From Algoriphagus faecimaris (GTDB lineage: Bacteria > Bacteroidota > Bacteroidia > Cytophagales > Cyclobacteriaceae), in contig NZ_FNAC01000015.1 in the NCBI RefSeq assembly GCF_900101705.1, positions 1-64,000 on the forward strand: a DNA stretch of 64,000 nt, in the 5' to 3' direction. Made by a program: the position numbers and the translations under genes. Positions 16,717 to 25,133 of this stretch are shown in pieces. Position 1 is the first letter of the stretch. The number at the start of each line of letters is the position of its first letter. The notes beneath the pieces are model-generated. The model did not search any database. It had not been told where the DNA came from and worked only from the letters and a program-made list of their open reading frames with translations.

Positions 16717-17145
16717 TTAATAAGTTAATAGGTTTTCTTTTGATTTAATTTTGGTGATATCAAGTTTCATTACGTTCTGAATAAAGGAGACCCTCGCCAG
16801 TTTGTTGGCGAAGGTATTGATGTCGATCAGAAAAGTATGGTCTTGAACCAGGAGAAAATAATCCATGTATTTCAGTTCTGGGATAAGATAAGCGACTTGA
16901 TGGGTGGAATTGACGGCTTTATTTTTCAGCAATTGAACATATCCATGTGGTAAAGAAAGGAAATATTGTGAAATTTTTAGCATTGGACCTGAAACAAACT
17001 CGATTTCTAGGTCCTCGGTTTTAATCAAATCCAGCTCTAATTCACGATTTATCAGCCAGGCCATTTTGTACTCTTTCACAGGAGACATAAGGCCTAAAAT
17101 TTCAAAGTCATAAATGTGATCAAATTGTAGCTTTACCTTCTTCAT
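16717..17145 (-). CDS. IPExxxVDY family protein
   Basis: A small protein of about 142 residues. The defining stretch is 'YLIPELKYMDYFLLV' (about 94-108), a variant of the IPExxxVDY signature in which Val is Met. The start 'MKKVKLQFDH' (17145) is preferred over an in-frame ATG at 17169, because the -7 promoter box lies across 17167-17174 and would leave no leader for the longer form. The family is conserved in Bacteroidota next to pyruvate kinase and opposite acpP, but its function is not known to me. It is cotranscribed with pyk. Confidence 0.85.
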   Translation of the reverse strand: MKKVKLQFDHIYDFEILGLMSPVKEYKMAWLINRELELDLIKTEDLEIEFVSGPMLKISQYFLSLPHGYVQLLKNKAVNSTHQVAYLIPELKYMDYFLLVQDHTFLIDINTFANKLARVSFIQNVMKLDITKIKSKENLLTY

Positions 17146-17166
17146 AGAGGCGGATATGGAGCAAAA

Positions 17167-17174
17167 CAAAGGTA
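17167..17174 (-). promoter_or_regulatory. -7 box of IPExxxVDY-pyk promoter (TACCTTTG)
   Basis: The minus-strand octamer matches TAnnTTTG and sits 21 bp before the chosen start codon. TTG-containing sequence lies upstream near the expected -33 distance. The divergent acpP promoter is about 60 bp away. Confidence 0.55.
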
Positions 17175-17234
17175 GAAATAAAAATCCAACTCAACGAAAA
17201 GAACAAACGATCAAAAATTTACTTCTGCCATTTC

Positions 17235-17266
17235 TTTGTCAATTAGCTTTTAAATATATTTCTTTG
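17235..17266 (+). promoter_or_regulatory. Promoter of acpP-fabF-rnc operon
   Basis: A TTTG at 17235-17238 is followed after 20 bp by TTTCTTTG (17259-17266), one mismatch from the Bacteroidota -7 consensus TAnnTTTG. The ATG of acpP is 30 bp downstream. Confidence 0.6.
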
Positions 17267-17296
17267 CGAAGTGTTATTAACTAAACTGATCACAAA

Positions 17297-17533
17297 ATGT
17301 CTGAAATTGCACAAAAAGTAAAAGCCATCATCGTTGACAAACTGGGCGTTGAAGAGTCTGAAGTCACTATGGAAGCTAGCTTCACCAATGATTTGGGAGC
17401 TGATTCTTTGGATACCGTAGAGCTTATCATGGAATTCGAAAAGGAATTCAACATCTCTATCCCAGATGATCAGGCTGAGCAAATCGGTACGGTGGGACAG
17501 GCTGTTTCCTACCTTGAAGCTAACGTAAAATAA
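17297..17533 (+). CDS. acpP: Acyl carrier protein
   Basis: A 78-residue acidic four-helix carrier that holds growing fatty acyl chains on 4'-phosphopantetheine. Ser37 in '[11 protein letters not shown]' is the attachment site. Length and motif are canonical. It heads an operon with fabF 19 bp downstream and rnc, the common acpP-fabF-rnc order. Its own promoter lies at 17235-17266. A hairpin in the acpP-fabF gap covers the fabF start codon and may keep fabF translation below that of acpP. Confidence 0.98.
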   Translation: MSEIAQKVKAIIVDKLGVEESEVTMEASFTNDLGADSLDTVELIMEFEKEFNISIPDDQAEQIGTVGQAVSYLEANVK

Positions 17534-17541
17534 TAACCCCT

Positions 17542-17560
17542 AAATTCATTCCATGAATTT
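17542..17560 (+). promoter_or_regulatory. Hairpin enclosing the fabF start codon
   Basis: A perfect 8-bp stem (17542-17549 with 17553-17560) with a 3-nt loop. The fabF ATG (17553-17555) begins the right arm, so the start codon is paired in the folded RNA. It is followed by A-rich sequence, so it is not a terminator. Confidence 0.45.
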
Positions 17561-18803
17561 AAAAAGAGTTGTTGTAACTGGTATAGGTGCCCTTACCCCC
17601 ATAGGCAATACTGCAGAGGAATTCTGGAGAGGATTGTCCATGGGTGTAAGTGGTGCTGCACCAATTTCTAAGTTCGACGCTTCTAAATTTAAGACTCAAT
17701 TTGCCTGCGAAGTAAAAAATCTCGACGTAGAACAGTTTATTGATCGCAAAGAAGCTAGAAAGATGGATCCCTTCACCCAATATGCCATGATCTCTGTGGA
17801 TGAGGCCATGACGGATTCAGGTCTGGATCTTGACAAAATCGATAAATCCCGTGCCGGTGTGATTTGGGGATCTGGTATTGGTGGATTGCGTACTTTTCAG
17901 GATGAGGTGACTGATTTTGCCCTTGGTGATGGTACTCCTCGGTTTAATCCTTTCTTTATCCCAAAAATGATTGCAGACATTAGTGCGGGGTTCATTTCCA
18001 TCAAATATGGATTTAGAGGACCAAACTTCTGCACCGTGTCCGCTTGTGCATCTGCTACTAATGCCCTTATTGACGCATTTAACTACATTCGATTGGGACA
18101 AGCTGACTTATTCATCAGTGGAGGTTCTGAGGCGACTGTGACTGAAGCAGGTGTCGGAGGTTTTAACGCGATGAAAGCATTGTCGCAAAGAAATGACTCC
18201 CCGGAAACAGCCTCCAGGCCATTTGACAAGGATCGTGACGGTTTTGTGTTGGGAGAAGGAGCTGGAGCCCTTATTCTAGAGGAATACGAGCACGCCGTCG
18301 CTAGAGGAGCTAAAATCTATGCTGAGATTGTTGGTGGAGGAATGTCAGCTGATGCTAATCACATCACAGCACCGCATCCAGAAGGATTAGGGGCTAGCAG
18401 TGTGATGAAAGCAGCACTAAAGGACGCAAATCTATCTCCTGAGAGCATTGATTATATTAATGTGCACGGAACTTCTACACCATTAGGAGACCTTTCAGAA
18501 GTTAAAGCCATTCAAAATGTCTTTGGAGAGCATGCCTACAAGCTGAATATCAGCAGCACCAAATCCATGACAGGACACCTGTTGGGTGCCACTGGTGCGA
18601 TAGAAGCTATAGCTTGCATCTTGGCCATTAAAAACAGCCTAGTGCCGCCGACCATAAATCACTTCACAGATGATGAAGCTATTGATCCTAAATTGAATTT
18701 GACATTCAACAAGGCACAATCCCGAGAAATAAGCTATGCGCTAAGTAATACTTTTGGATTTGGTGGACATAACTGTTCCGTCATTTTCAAAAAACATAAC
18801 TGA
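17553..18803 (+). CDS. fabF: Beta-ketoacyl-ACP synthase II
   Basis: Condenses malonyl-ACP with acyl-ACP to elongate fatty acids. At 416 residues it has the family length. Catalytic Cys in 'TVSACASATNAL' (about 166), His in 'NVHGTSTPLGD' (about 306), Lys/His in 'STKSMTGHLLGATG' (about 338-343) and the C-terminal 'NTFGFGGHN' are present. N-terminal 'RVVVTGIGALTPIG' is typical. It lies between acpP and rnc in the same operon, so its substrate carrier is encoded directly upstream. Confidence 0.97.
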   Translation: MNLKRVVVTGIGALTPIGNTAEEFWRGLSMGVSGAAPISKFDASKFKTQFACEVKNLDVEQFIDRKEARKMDPFTQYAMISVDEAMTDSGLDLDKIDKSRAGVIWGSGIGGLRTFQDEVTDFALGDGTPRFNPFFIPKMIADISAGFISIKYGFRGPNFCTVSACASATNALIDAFNYIRLGQADLFISGGSEATVTEAGVGGFNAMKALSQRNDSPETASRPFDKDRDGFVLGEGAGALILEEYEHAVARGAKIYAEIVGGGMSADANHITAPHPEGLGASSVMKAALKDANLSPESIDYINVHGTSTPLGDLSEVKAIQNVFGEHAYKLNISSTKSMTGHLLGATGAIEAIACILAIKNSLVPPTINHFTDDEAIDPKLNLTFNKAQSREISYALSNTFGFGGHNCSVIFKKHN

Positions 18804-18810
18804 TCAGGGT

Positions 18811-19551
18811 TTGAAACTCTTTCAGAAACTCGGATTTCACTTTCTCTTTCTGAGTAAAAAAGAAAAAAGGCTTGCAAAATCAATCAAACTCCTGATTGGT
18901 AGCAAGCCTTTTAACGTTTCCTTGTATCAGCTCGCCCTCACTCCTGCCGGACTCGCTGAGGAAAACGCCAAAGGTTTTCGGATATCAAATGAACGTTTGG
19001 AATTTTTAGGAGATGCTTTATTGGGAATGATCGTAGCTGAACACTTATTCCAAAAGTACCCTTTCAGGGACGAGGGTTTTTTGACAGAGTCCCGCTCCAA
19101 ACTAGTCAATCGAGAAAGCCTTAATGAAGCAGGAATTAAAATTGGCCTCAAAAACATCTTAGACCAACTCCTAGGGGACAGGAATTTCAACGCTAACAAA
19201 TCCCTTTATGGAGACATGCTGGAAGCCTTTGTAGGTGCCATCTACTTAGACAAGGGCTATTATTTCACCAAGCAATTCGTACTCAAACGTATTCTTCTTC
19301 ATTTTAACTTAGAGGAAATGATTGCTGCGACCACCAATTACAAGTCGAAAATAATCGAATGGTCACAGCGGGAAAACAAACAAGTCGAATTCAAAGTAAT
19401 TCAAGTAAACGGCAACCAACGCTTCAAGGAATTTGTTGTTGCCCTCGAGGTAGAAGGCAATAAAACCTCTCAAGGAAAAGGCTCTACCAAGAAAAAAGCC
19501 GAGCAGGAAGCTTCTAAGAATGCCTGTGAAACTTTAAAAATACCTACTTAA
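18811..19551 (+). CDS. rnc: Ribonuclease III
   Basis: Cleaves double-stranded RNA, including rRNA precursors. The catalytic domain has the signature 'NERLEFLGDALLG' and the second acidic motif 'YGDMLEAFVGAIYLD'. A C-terminal dsRNA-binding domain (about 170-246) ends 'GKGSTKKKAEQEASKNAC'. The start is uncertain: the open frame reaches back into fabF, but family proteins begin near 'LKLFQKLG', and TTG 18811, 7 bp after the fabF stop, fits; no ATG is available. The usual His-x-Ser in the first helix ('ALTHRS') is replaced by 'ALTPAG', which is not catalytic. Last gene of the acpP-fabF-rnc set. Confidence 0.92.
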   Translation: MKLFQKLGFHFLFLSKKEKRLAKSIKLLIGSKPFNVSLYQLALTPAGLAEENAKGFRISNERLEFLGDALLGMIVAEHLFQKYPFRDEGFLTESRSKLVNRESLNEAGIKIGLKNILDQLLGDRNFNANKSLYGDMLEAFVGAIYLDKGYYFTKQFVLKRILLHFNLEEMIAATTNYKSKIIEWSQRENKQVEFKVIQVNGNQRFKEFVVALEVEGNKTSQGKGSTKKKAEQEASKNACETLKIPT

Positions 19552-19562
19552 CAACCACTTGA

Positions 19563-21392
19563 ATGGCCGCTATTAAAATCGCCGGAGGTCCTATAAATCA
19601 AACACCACTTGACTGGAAAGGCAACCTCCAAAGAATTATCTCTGCAATAGAAGAAGCCAAAACGAAGCAGGTAGATATTCTTTGTTTTCCCGAATTGGCA
19701 ATAACCGGCTATGGGTCCGAGGACTTATTTTTGAGTATCTGGTTTCCCAATAAAGCTCTAGATCAATTACATGCTCTAATTCCTCATTGCAAAGACATCA
19801 CCGTCGCTGTAGGCTTACCGGTCCGGTTGGAGAATAAAGTCTATAACACAATGGCCATCATCAAGGATGGCAAACTCGAAGGGTTTGTCGCTAAGCAATT
19901 CATGGCCATCGATGGAGTTCATTATGAGTTTCGTTGGTTTACGCCATGGGAATCCAATCGACTTATTGATTTTGATTTTTTTGGAGAGAAAGTGCCCTTT
20001 GGTGATCAAATTTTCCAACATGGAACAATGAGGTACGGCTTTGAAATCTGCGAAGATGCATGGCGTGGCCCTGTTCGTCCAGGCTATCAGCTTCAAAAAA
20101 GAGGGATTGATTTGATTTTCAACCCAAGTGCCAGTCATTTTGCAATGGGTAAAACCTGGGAGAGAAAAGAACTCATTGAATTCAGCAGTAAAACGTTTGA
20201 TTGTTATTATTGCTACGTCAATCTGTTGGGAAATGAAGCAGGCCGGATGATTTTTGACGGAGAATGCGTGCTTTCCCATCAGGGAGAAATATTAGGAAGA
20301 AATCAGCTACTTTCCTTCGAAGATTTTCAAATCGTACCTTTTGATTTGGATCCAAAACCTCAAGCTATTGCCCCCCTGCTAGAAAAAGAATGGGAGTTCA
20401 CTCAGGCTTCTGCCTTAGGCCTGCATGATTATCTCAGGAAAAGTAAAAGCAGAGGCTTTGTGCTTTCTCTGTCTGGAGGAGCGGACTCTTCCAGTATCGC
20501 AGTATTGGTGGCAGAAATGGTCAGAAGAGGAATTAAAGAACTCGGAATATCGAGATTTTGCGAACGATTGGGATTGTCGAGTGAAAATCAATCCGAGCAA
20601 TCACTGATGAGCCAACTCTTAATCACAGCTTACCAAGGGACAATAAATTCATCCCAAGAAACCTTTGAAAGTGCTAAAAACCTAGCGGAGAGTTTAGGGG
20701 CTACATTTTACCATTGGACCATTGACGAAGAAGTTCTATCCTACACGCAGAAAATAGAAAATGTATTAGGTAGAAAACTTACATGGGACAGCGACGATAT
20801 CGCGCTTCAAAATATTCAGGCACGATCGCGGTCTCCCATTATCTGGCTTTTGGCTAACATCAAAGGCGCCTTGCTCCTTTCCACCTCCAATCGAAGTGAG
20901 GGAGATGTAGGATATGCGACTATGGATGGAGATACGAGCGGAAGTATCTCGCCAATAGCTGGAGTAGACAAACACTTTATTCTCCACTGGCTCAAGTGGG
21001 CAGAAAAAAACCTTAATCGCTCAGGTCTTGCTCAGGTCAATGCACTGCAGCCATCTGCAGAACTCAGGCCTCAAGAAAATTCTCAGACAGATGAAAAAGA
21101 CCTCATGCCCTATGAGGTAATTGTTGAAATCGAGAAACTTGCCATTCGTGACAGAAGATCTCCTTTAGACATTTATTTAATCCTAGGAGAAGAACTATCC
21201 CTAGAAAAGCCAGTTTTGAAAGGCTATATCAAAAAATTCTTTCAACTTTGGTCAAGAAACCAATGGAAACGCGAACGATATGCACCATCCTTCCATTTGG
21301 ATCAGTTTAACATAGATCCAAAAACCTGGTGTCGCTTCCCCATTCTTTCCGGAGGGTTTGCTGAAGAATTAGAATTACTAGAACAACTCTGA
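19563..21392 (+). CDS. nadE: Glutamine-dependent NAD+ synthetase
   Basis: Makes NAD+ from deamido-NAD+ using glutamine as ammonia source. The 609-residue protein has an N-terminal nitrilase-type glutaminase (about 1-270) with Glu in 'CFPELAITGYG' (about 45), Lys in 'FVAKQFM' and the nucleophile Cys in 'FEICEDAWRGP' (about 163). A C-terminal N-type ATP pyrophosphatase domain contains the P-loop 'LSLSGGADSSS' (about 302-312) and 'STSNRSEGDVGYATMDGDTSG'-type residues near 440. Length fits the large two-domain form. It begins 11 bp after rnc and is followed 10 bp later by lgt. Confidence 0.96.
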   Translation: MAAIKIAGGPINQTPLDWKGNLQRIISAIEEAKTKQVDILCFPELAITGYGSEDLFLSIWFPNKALDQLHALIPHCKDITVAVGLPVRLENKVYNTMAIIKDGKLEGFVAKQFMAIDGVHYEFRWFTPWESNRLIDFDFFGEKVPFGDQIFQHGTMRYGFEICEDAWRGPVRPGYQLQKRGIDLIFNPSASHFAMGKTWERKELIEFSSKTFDCYYCYVNLLGNEAGRMIFDGECVLSHQGEILGRNQLLSFEDFQIVPFDLDPKPQAIAPLLEKEWEFTQASALGLHDYLRKSKSRGFVLSLSGGADSSSIAVLVAEMVRRGIKELGISRFCERLGLSSENQSEQSLMSQLLITAYQGTINSSQETFESAKNLAESLGATFYHWTIDEEVLSYTQKIENVLGRKLTWDSDDIALQNIQARSRSPIIWLLANIKGALLLSTSNRSEGDVGYATMDGDTSGSISPIAGVDKHFILHWLKWAEKNLNRSGLAQVNALQPSAELRPQENSQTDEKDLMPYEVIVEIEKLAIRDRRSPLDIYLILGEELSLEKPVLKGYIKKFFQLWSRNQWKRERYAPSFHLDQFNIDPKTWCRFPILSGGFAEELELLEQL

Positions 21393-21402
21393 ATCAAAAA
21401 TT

Positions 21403-22509
21403 ATGATCGATTCCTTTCTGAATTATGTCGTATGGGACCCCAATCCAGCTGTATTTTCTGGCTTTGATCGACTGAGGTGGTATAGTCTTTTTTTTGCTAT
21501 GGGATTTATAATTTCCCAGCAGTTTATGGTTTATTTCTTTCGTAAAGAAGGCCAAAAAGAAGAGCTAGTAGATAAATTAACCATTTATATGGTACTAGCT
21601 ACCATTATAGGTGCACGCCTTGGTCATGTCTTGTTTTATGAGCCAGAACGCTACTTGAGCAACCCCATTGACATCTTGAAAGTATGGGAAGGGGGCTTGG
21701 CATCTCATGGAGCTGCTATTGCGATCTTACTTGCACTTTGGCTTTATGCCAAAAGGACCCCCGGACAAAGCTACCTGTGGATAGTAGATCGAATAGTAAT
21801 AGTCACAGCAATGACAGGAGCTTTGATTCGCTTTGGAAACTTGATGAATTCAGAAATTGGAGGTAAAGACACACTTTCTGATTCTGGTTTTGTCTATGCC
21901 AGGTCAGCAGAAGAAATTTTAGAGTCTCTAAGAGTCCCCATCGAGTCTATCGAAGCTTACAAACCTGATAATAGGGAAAATGAATTACAGGGTAATGGGA
22001 TTGTACCGGTCAATATTGAAATTCAAATTTCAAAAGGGAACTTCACCTTAGAAAATCTGGAGTCTACTTTACGCAGTGATATTAAATACGCACTGACACA
22101 ATTTAATTCGACTAAAACCTACTTCGCCGAAGAGCCTGAATCAGAATTACGATTGAATATCATTGAACAGCAGGGCAAGTTCATCGCGACTGTGGAAACC
22201 TTTGGCAGAGCAAAATATCCCACTCAGATTTATGAGTCCCTATCTTACTTTGCCATCTTTCTTTTCCTGTTGGCGATATGGTTTAAGTATAAAGAAAAAG
22301 TTCCAGAAGGATTACTACTTGGGATTTTCTTGATTACCGTATTTGGAATGCGCTTTGTATGGGAATTCTTAAAAGAGAACCAGGTAGAATTTGAAGATGC
22401 GATGAAATACAATATGGGACAAATATTAAGTATTCCTCTAGTGATAGGAGGAGTTTTCCTGGTAATCCGCGCATTGAGAACTAATAAAATTACAACCAAA
22501 AGAGCTTAA
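21403..22509 (+). CDS. lgt: Prolipoprotein diacylglyceryl transferase
   Basis: A membrane enzyme that moves diacylglycerol from phosphatidylglycerol to the lipobox Cys of prolipoproteins. At 368 residues it is longer than the E. coli enzyme (about 290) because a soluble insert of some 80 residues (about 160-255) separates the middle and the C-terminal part. Core motifs are present: '[15 protein letters not shown]', '[11 protein letters not shown]' (His about 105), '[16 protein letters not shown]' (the Lgt signature) and '[12 protein letters not shown]'. It would serve the many lipoproteins in this window. It overlaps convergent yidD by 4 bp. Confidence 0.95.
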   Translation: MIDSFLNYVVWDPNPAVFSGFDRLRWYSLFFAMGFIISQQFMVYFFRKEGQKEELVDKLTIYMVLATIIGARLGHVLFYEPERYLSNPIDILKVWEGGLASHGAAIAILLALWLYAKRTPGQSYLWIVDRIVIVTAMTGALIRFGNLMNSEIGGKDTLSDSGFVYARSAEEILESLRVPIESIEAYKPDNRENELQGNGIVPVNIEIQISKGNFTLENLESTLRSDIKYALTQFNSTKTYFAEEPESELRLNIIEQQGKFIATVETFGRAKYPTQIYESLSYFAIFLFLLAIWFKYKEKVPEGLLLGIFLITVFGMRFVWEFLKENQVEFEDAMKYNMGQILSIPLVIGGVFLVIRALRTNKITTKRA

Positions 22510-22730
22510 GGGACAGGATCATGACCATGGCCTCCCCAGGGATGACAGCTCGCGATACGCTTGATTCCAAGCCAACCACCTTTCAATGGCCCATACTTTT
22601 GGATAGCTTCTTTCGTATATTGACTGCAGGTAGGTGTATACCGACAAGTAGAAGGAAAAAGGGGTGAAATCGTATATTGATAAACCAAAATGGGAAAGAT
22701 GGCGATTTTTCGAAATAAGTTTTTAAACAT
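22506..22730 (-). CDS. yidD: Membrane protein insertion efficiency factor YidD
   Basis: A 74-residue member of the YidD family, a small membrane-associated factor that assists YidC-dependent insertion. The family signature '[17 protein letters not shown]' (about 28-44) and '[23 protein letters not shown]' region (about 52-74) are clear, with the conserved Cys triad. The N-terminus is basic and hydrophobic. It is not next to rpmH, rnpA or yidC as in many genomes, but convergent with lgt (4-bp overlap) and divergent from a barrel protein gene. Confidence 0.95.
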   Translation of the reverse strand: MFKNLFRKIAIFPILVYQYTISPLFPSTCRYTPTCSQYTKEAIQKYGPLKGGWLGIKRIASCHPWGGHGHDPVP

Positions 22731-22788
22731 ACCGTCGGTAGGCTGTTGTGTATAAATTTAAACCAAAAGTATTGAGACTTAATTCCAA

Positions 22789-24234
22789 TTGAAAATCAGA
22801 ATTAAACATATCTTAATCTTAGCTTTTCTTGGACTGGGTTTTAGTCACTCAGTGCTTTGGGCTCAGGATACCAGCTATTCGCCTGTGAAAATAGACACAC
22901 CGGACAGCGTAAAAGTCAATACGATTTTTATCATCGGAAATGAAAAAACCCAAAAAGATATCATTCTAAGAGAACTGGATTTTACAACCGGATTTTATTA
23001 CGATTGGAGTACCTTCCTTGATATCATTAATTCTGACCAGCAAAAAATCTACAACCTTAGGCTCTTCACTTCAGTGGAAATCACTCCACTACTCACCGGT
23101 ACAGATGAGGTAGAGGTCTTAATAGCTGTAAAAGAACGCTGGTATGTGGTTCCTTCAGTCATTTTTCAATTGGCCGACAGAAACTTCTCAGAATGGTGGA
23201 CCAATCAGCAGAGGGATTTTTCCCGAGTAAACTACGGTCTAAGACTCTCTCACTCCAATGTCGGGGGAAGAAATGAAAAATTGAGGTTTTCTGGGCAGCT
23301 AGGTTTCACCAAGGCTTTGGATGTCCAATACAGCAAACCTTATATCGATAAAAAACAAAAACATGGATTGGCCGCTCAACTGACATTCTTTGATCAAAAG
23401 ACCATCCCAATTCGATCAGTAAACAATCGACAGGTTTTTTACTTCAATGAGACAGAAGACGTTCTACGAAAAAATTTCTCAGCTGCCTTAAGATATACCT
23501 TCAGAAGAACTTTTTATAATTTTCATTTTTTCACGCTTGGGCATAACAGAACCTGGATCAACCCCGACGTATTAAATGAAAATCCGAACTATTTTCAGCA
23601 TGATGACAATAGGCTGAATTATTTTTGGGCATCCTATTCCTTTAGACACGATAAGCGAGACAATGTAGCTTATGCTACACAAGGTGAGCTACTGCAGGTA
23701 ACTGCTACTAAATACGGACTCTTCGCCAATGAAGAAATCGGGGAGGCTGAAGTCACATTGACTGCCAACAAATATTTCAAATTCAGCGAAAAATTTCACT
23801 TTACCACAGGATTAACCACCAATTGGTTTTTGAGCTCAAGGCAACCTTATACTTTGGTAAGAGGGATTGGCTATTCACCGAACTTCATTCGCGGTTATGA
23901 GCTCAATGTCATAGAAGGACAGCAGCTCTATGTTCACAAGAATAGCTTCAGATGGAAATTTATCGATTGGGCTTTTGATATATCGAGAACCATGCCCCTA
24001 GAGGAATTCAGCATCATTCCCTTTCAGTTTTATCTCAGTGCCAATTTTGATCATGGCTATGTTAAAGACCGCAACAATCTCCCTGAAAATGCTGCCTTGA
24101 CCAATCAGTACCTTTTCGGATACGGTCTGGGAATTGATATGGTCGGACTCTATGATTCCGTTTTCAGGTTCGAATACTCCTTGAATAATACCGGAGGAGC
24201 CAATTTCTTTTTCAACATCAAAGCTCCTTTTTGA
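22789..24234 (+). CDS. POTRA-containing outer-membrane barrel protein, BamA/TamA-like
   Basis: A 481-residue outer-membrane protein with a signal peptide ending 'SVLWAQ' (about 26). A single POTRA-like segment (about 42-115, 'NTIFIIGNEKTQKDIILRELDF') precedes an Omp85-type barrel ('FLRGYELNVIEGQ'-like motif near 365: 'FIRGYEL'), and the chain ends in Phe, typical of barrel proteins. Too short for BamA, which has five POTRA domains; such short forms are frequent in Bacteroidota and their clients are unknown. The start is TTG at 22789; no ATG or GTG fits the signal peptide. It stands alone, divergent from yidD. Confidence 0.85.
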   Translation: MKIRIKHILILAFLGLGFSHSVLWAQDTSYSPVKIDTPDSVKVNTIFIIGNEKTQKDIILRELDFTTGFYYDWSTFLDIINSDQQKIYNLRLFTSVEITPLLTGTDEVEVLIAVKERWYVVPSVIFQLADRNFSEWWTNQQRDFSRVNYGLRLSHSNVGGRNEKLRFSGQLGFTKALDVQYSKPYIDKKQKHGLAAQLTFFDQKTIPIRSVNNRQVFYFNETEDVLRKNFSAALRYTFRRTFYNFHFFTLGHNRTWINPDVLNENPNYFQHDDNRLNYFWASYSFRHDKRDNVAYATQGELLQVTATKYGLFANEEIGEAEVTLTANKYFKFSEKFHFTTGLTTNWFLSSRQPYTLVRGIGYSPNFIRGYELNVIEGQQLYVHKNSFRWKFIDWAFDISRTMPLEEFSIIPFQFYLSANFDHGYVKDRNNLPENAALTNQYLFGYGLGIDMVGLYDSVFRFEYSLNNTGGANFFFNIKAPF

Positions 24235-24314
24235 CTAATTATTAGAAATTTCCAAACTGATATTTTCTAATTTTTTCTTTTTTAATTAACTTATAGTTCA
24301 ACTTTTTACTCAAA

Positions 24315-25133
24315 GTGATGAAAAAGATAATTTTTTCTTGGCTTTGCTGTTGGGTAATTTTCTACACTCAAGCACAAACAGACCCTTTGACCCAGGTGCA
24401 TGGGGCCAAAAGTCAGGGTTTGGGCAATTTACGTGTTCAAGGACTTGACATCTGGTCAGTTTTCAACAATATAGGTGCACTTGATCGTCTTGAGCATGGC
24501 GGGATAGCCGTTGGTTTTGATCAGAGGTATAATCTTAAGGAACTCAACACCTATAATTTAGCAGCTGCCACTAAAACCAGTAGAGGAACTCTTGGCTTAT
24601 CCATTTCTAGATTTGGAGGAAAGCTATTCAATCAGCAAACCGTCGGGCTAGGTTTTTCAAACACGCTGGGGATCACATCAATCGGAGTCAAAATGGAGTG
24701 GTTTCAAACTCAAATTGAAGGTTTTGGAAGTAGTGGCACTCCTGTAATCTCCTTAGGTGGCATCAGCGAACTGAGCCCTGACTTTTTCATAGGAGCTCAT
24801 ATCACTAACTTGGGAAGAAGTAAAATCAGCAAGCTATCCGAGAGTCGACTACCGACTGCTATTCAACTTGGGGTTCGATATCGTCCTGCACCCTCTGTAA
24901 ATCTTTACGGAGAAGTAGAAAAAGACATATTACAAGATCCTGTCATAAAAGTGGGTGTAGCATATAATTTCCAAAAATGGCTTCATTTACGAACTGGAAT
25001 AAATTCGAATCCCTCCAAACTTTTTTTTGGATTTGGCCTCCTCCACGAAAACTTCGCGTTTGATTATTCTCGAGGACAAAACCAAGCATTAGGCAGTACA
25101 AATCATTTCAGTTTATCTTATTTATTTCGATGA
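24315..25133 (+). CDS. PorV/PorQ-like outer-membrane beta-barrel protein
   Basis: A 272-residue exported protein (signal peptide ending 'FYTQAQ'; ATG 24315 or 24318). After the cleavage site come 'HGAKSQGLGNLRVQGLDIWSVFNNIGALD', a pattern of the PorV/PorQ group in which 'GA...G.A...'-like opening strands precede amphipathic strands. The sequence ends 'FSLSYLFR', a barrel closing strand. PorV and PorQ are type IX secretion accessory barrels; this one could be a distant member, but the other Por genes are not in the window. It is coupled by ATGA overlap to the next gene, so the two probably act together at the outer membrane. Confidence 0.7.
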   Translation: MMKKIIFSWLCCWVIFYTQAQTDPLTQVHGAKSQGLGNLRVQGLDIWSVFNNIGALDRLEHGGIAVGFDQRYNLKELNTYNLAAATKTSRGTLGLSISRFGGKLFNQQTVGLGFSNTLGITSIGVKMEWFQTQIEGFGSSGTPVISLGGISELSPDFFIGAHITNLGRSKISKLSESRLPTAIQLGVRYRPAPSVNLYGEVEKDILQDPVIKVGVAYNFQKWLHLRTGINSNPSKLFFGFGLLHENFAFDYSRGQNQALGSTNHFSLSYLFR

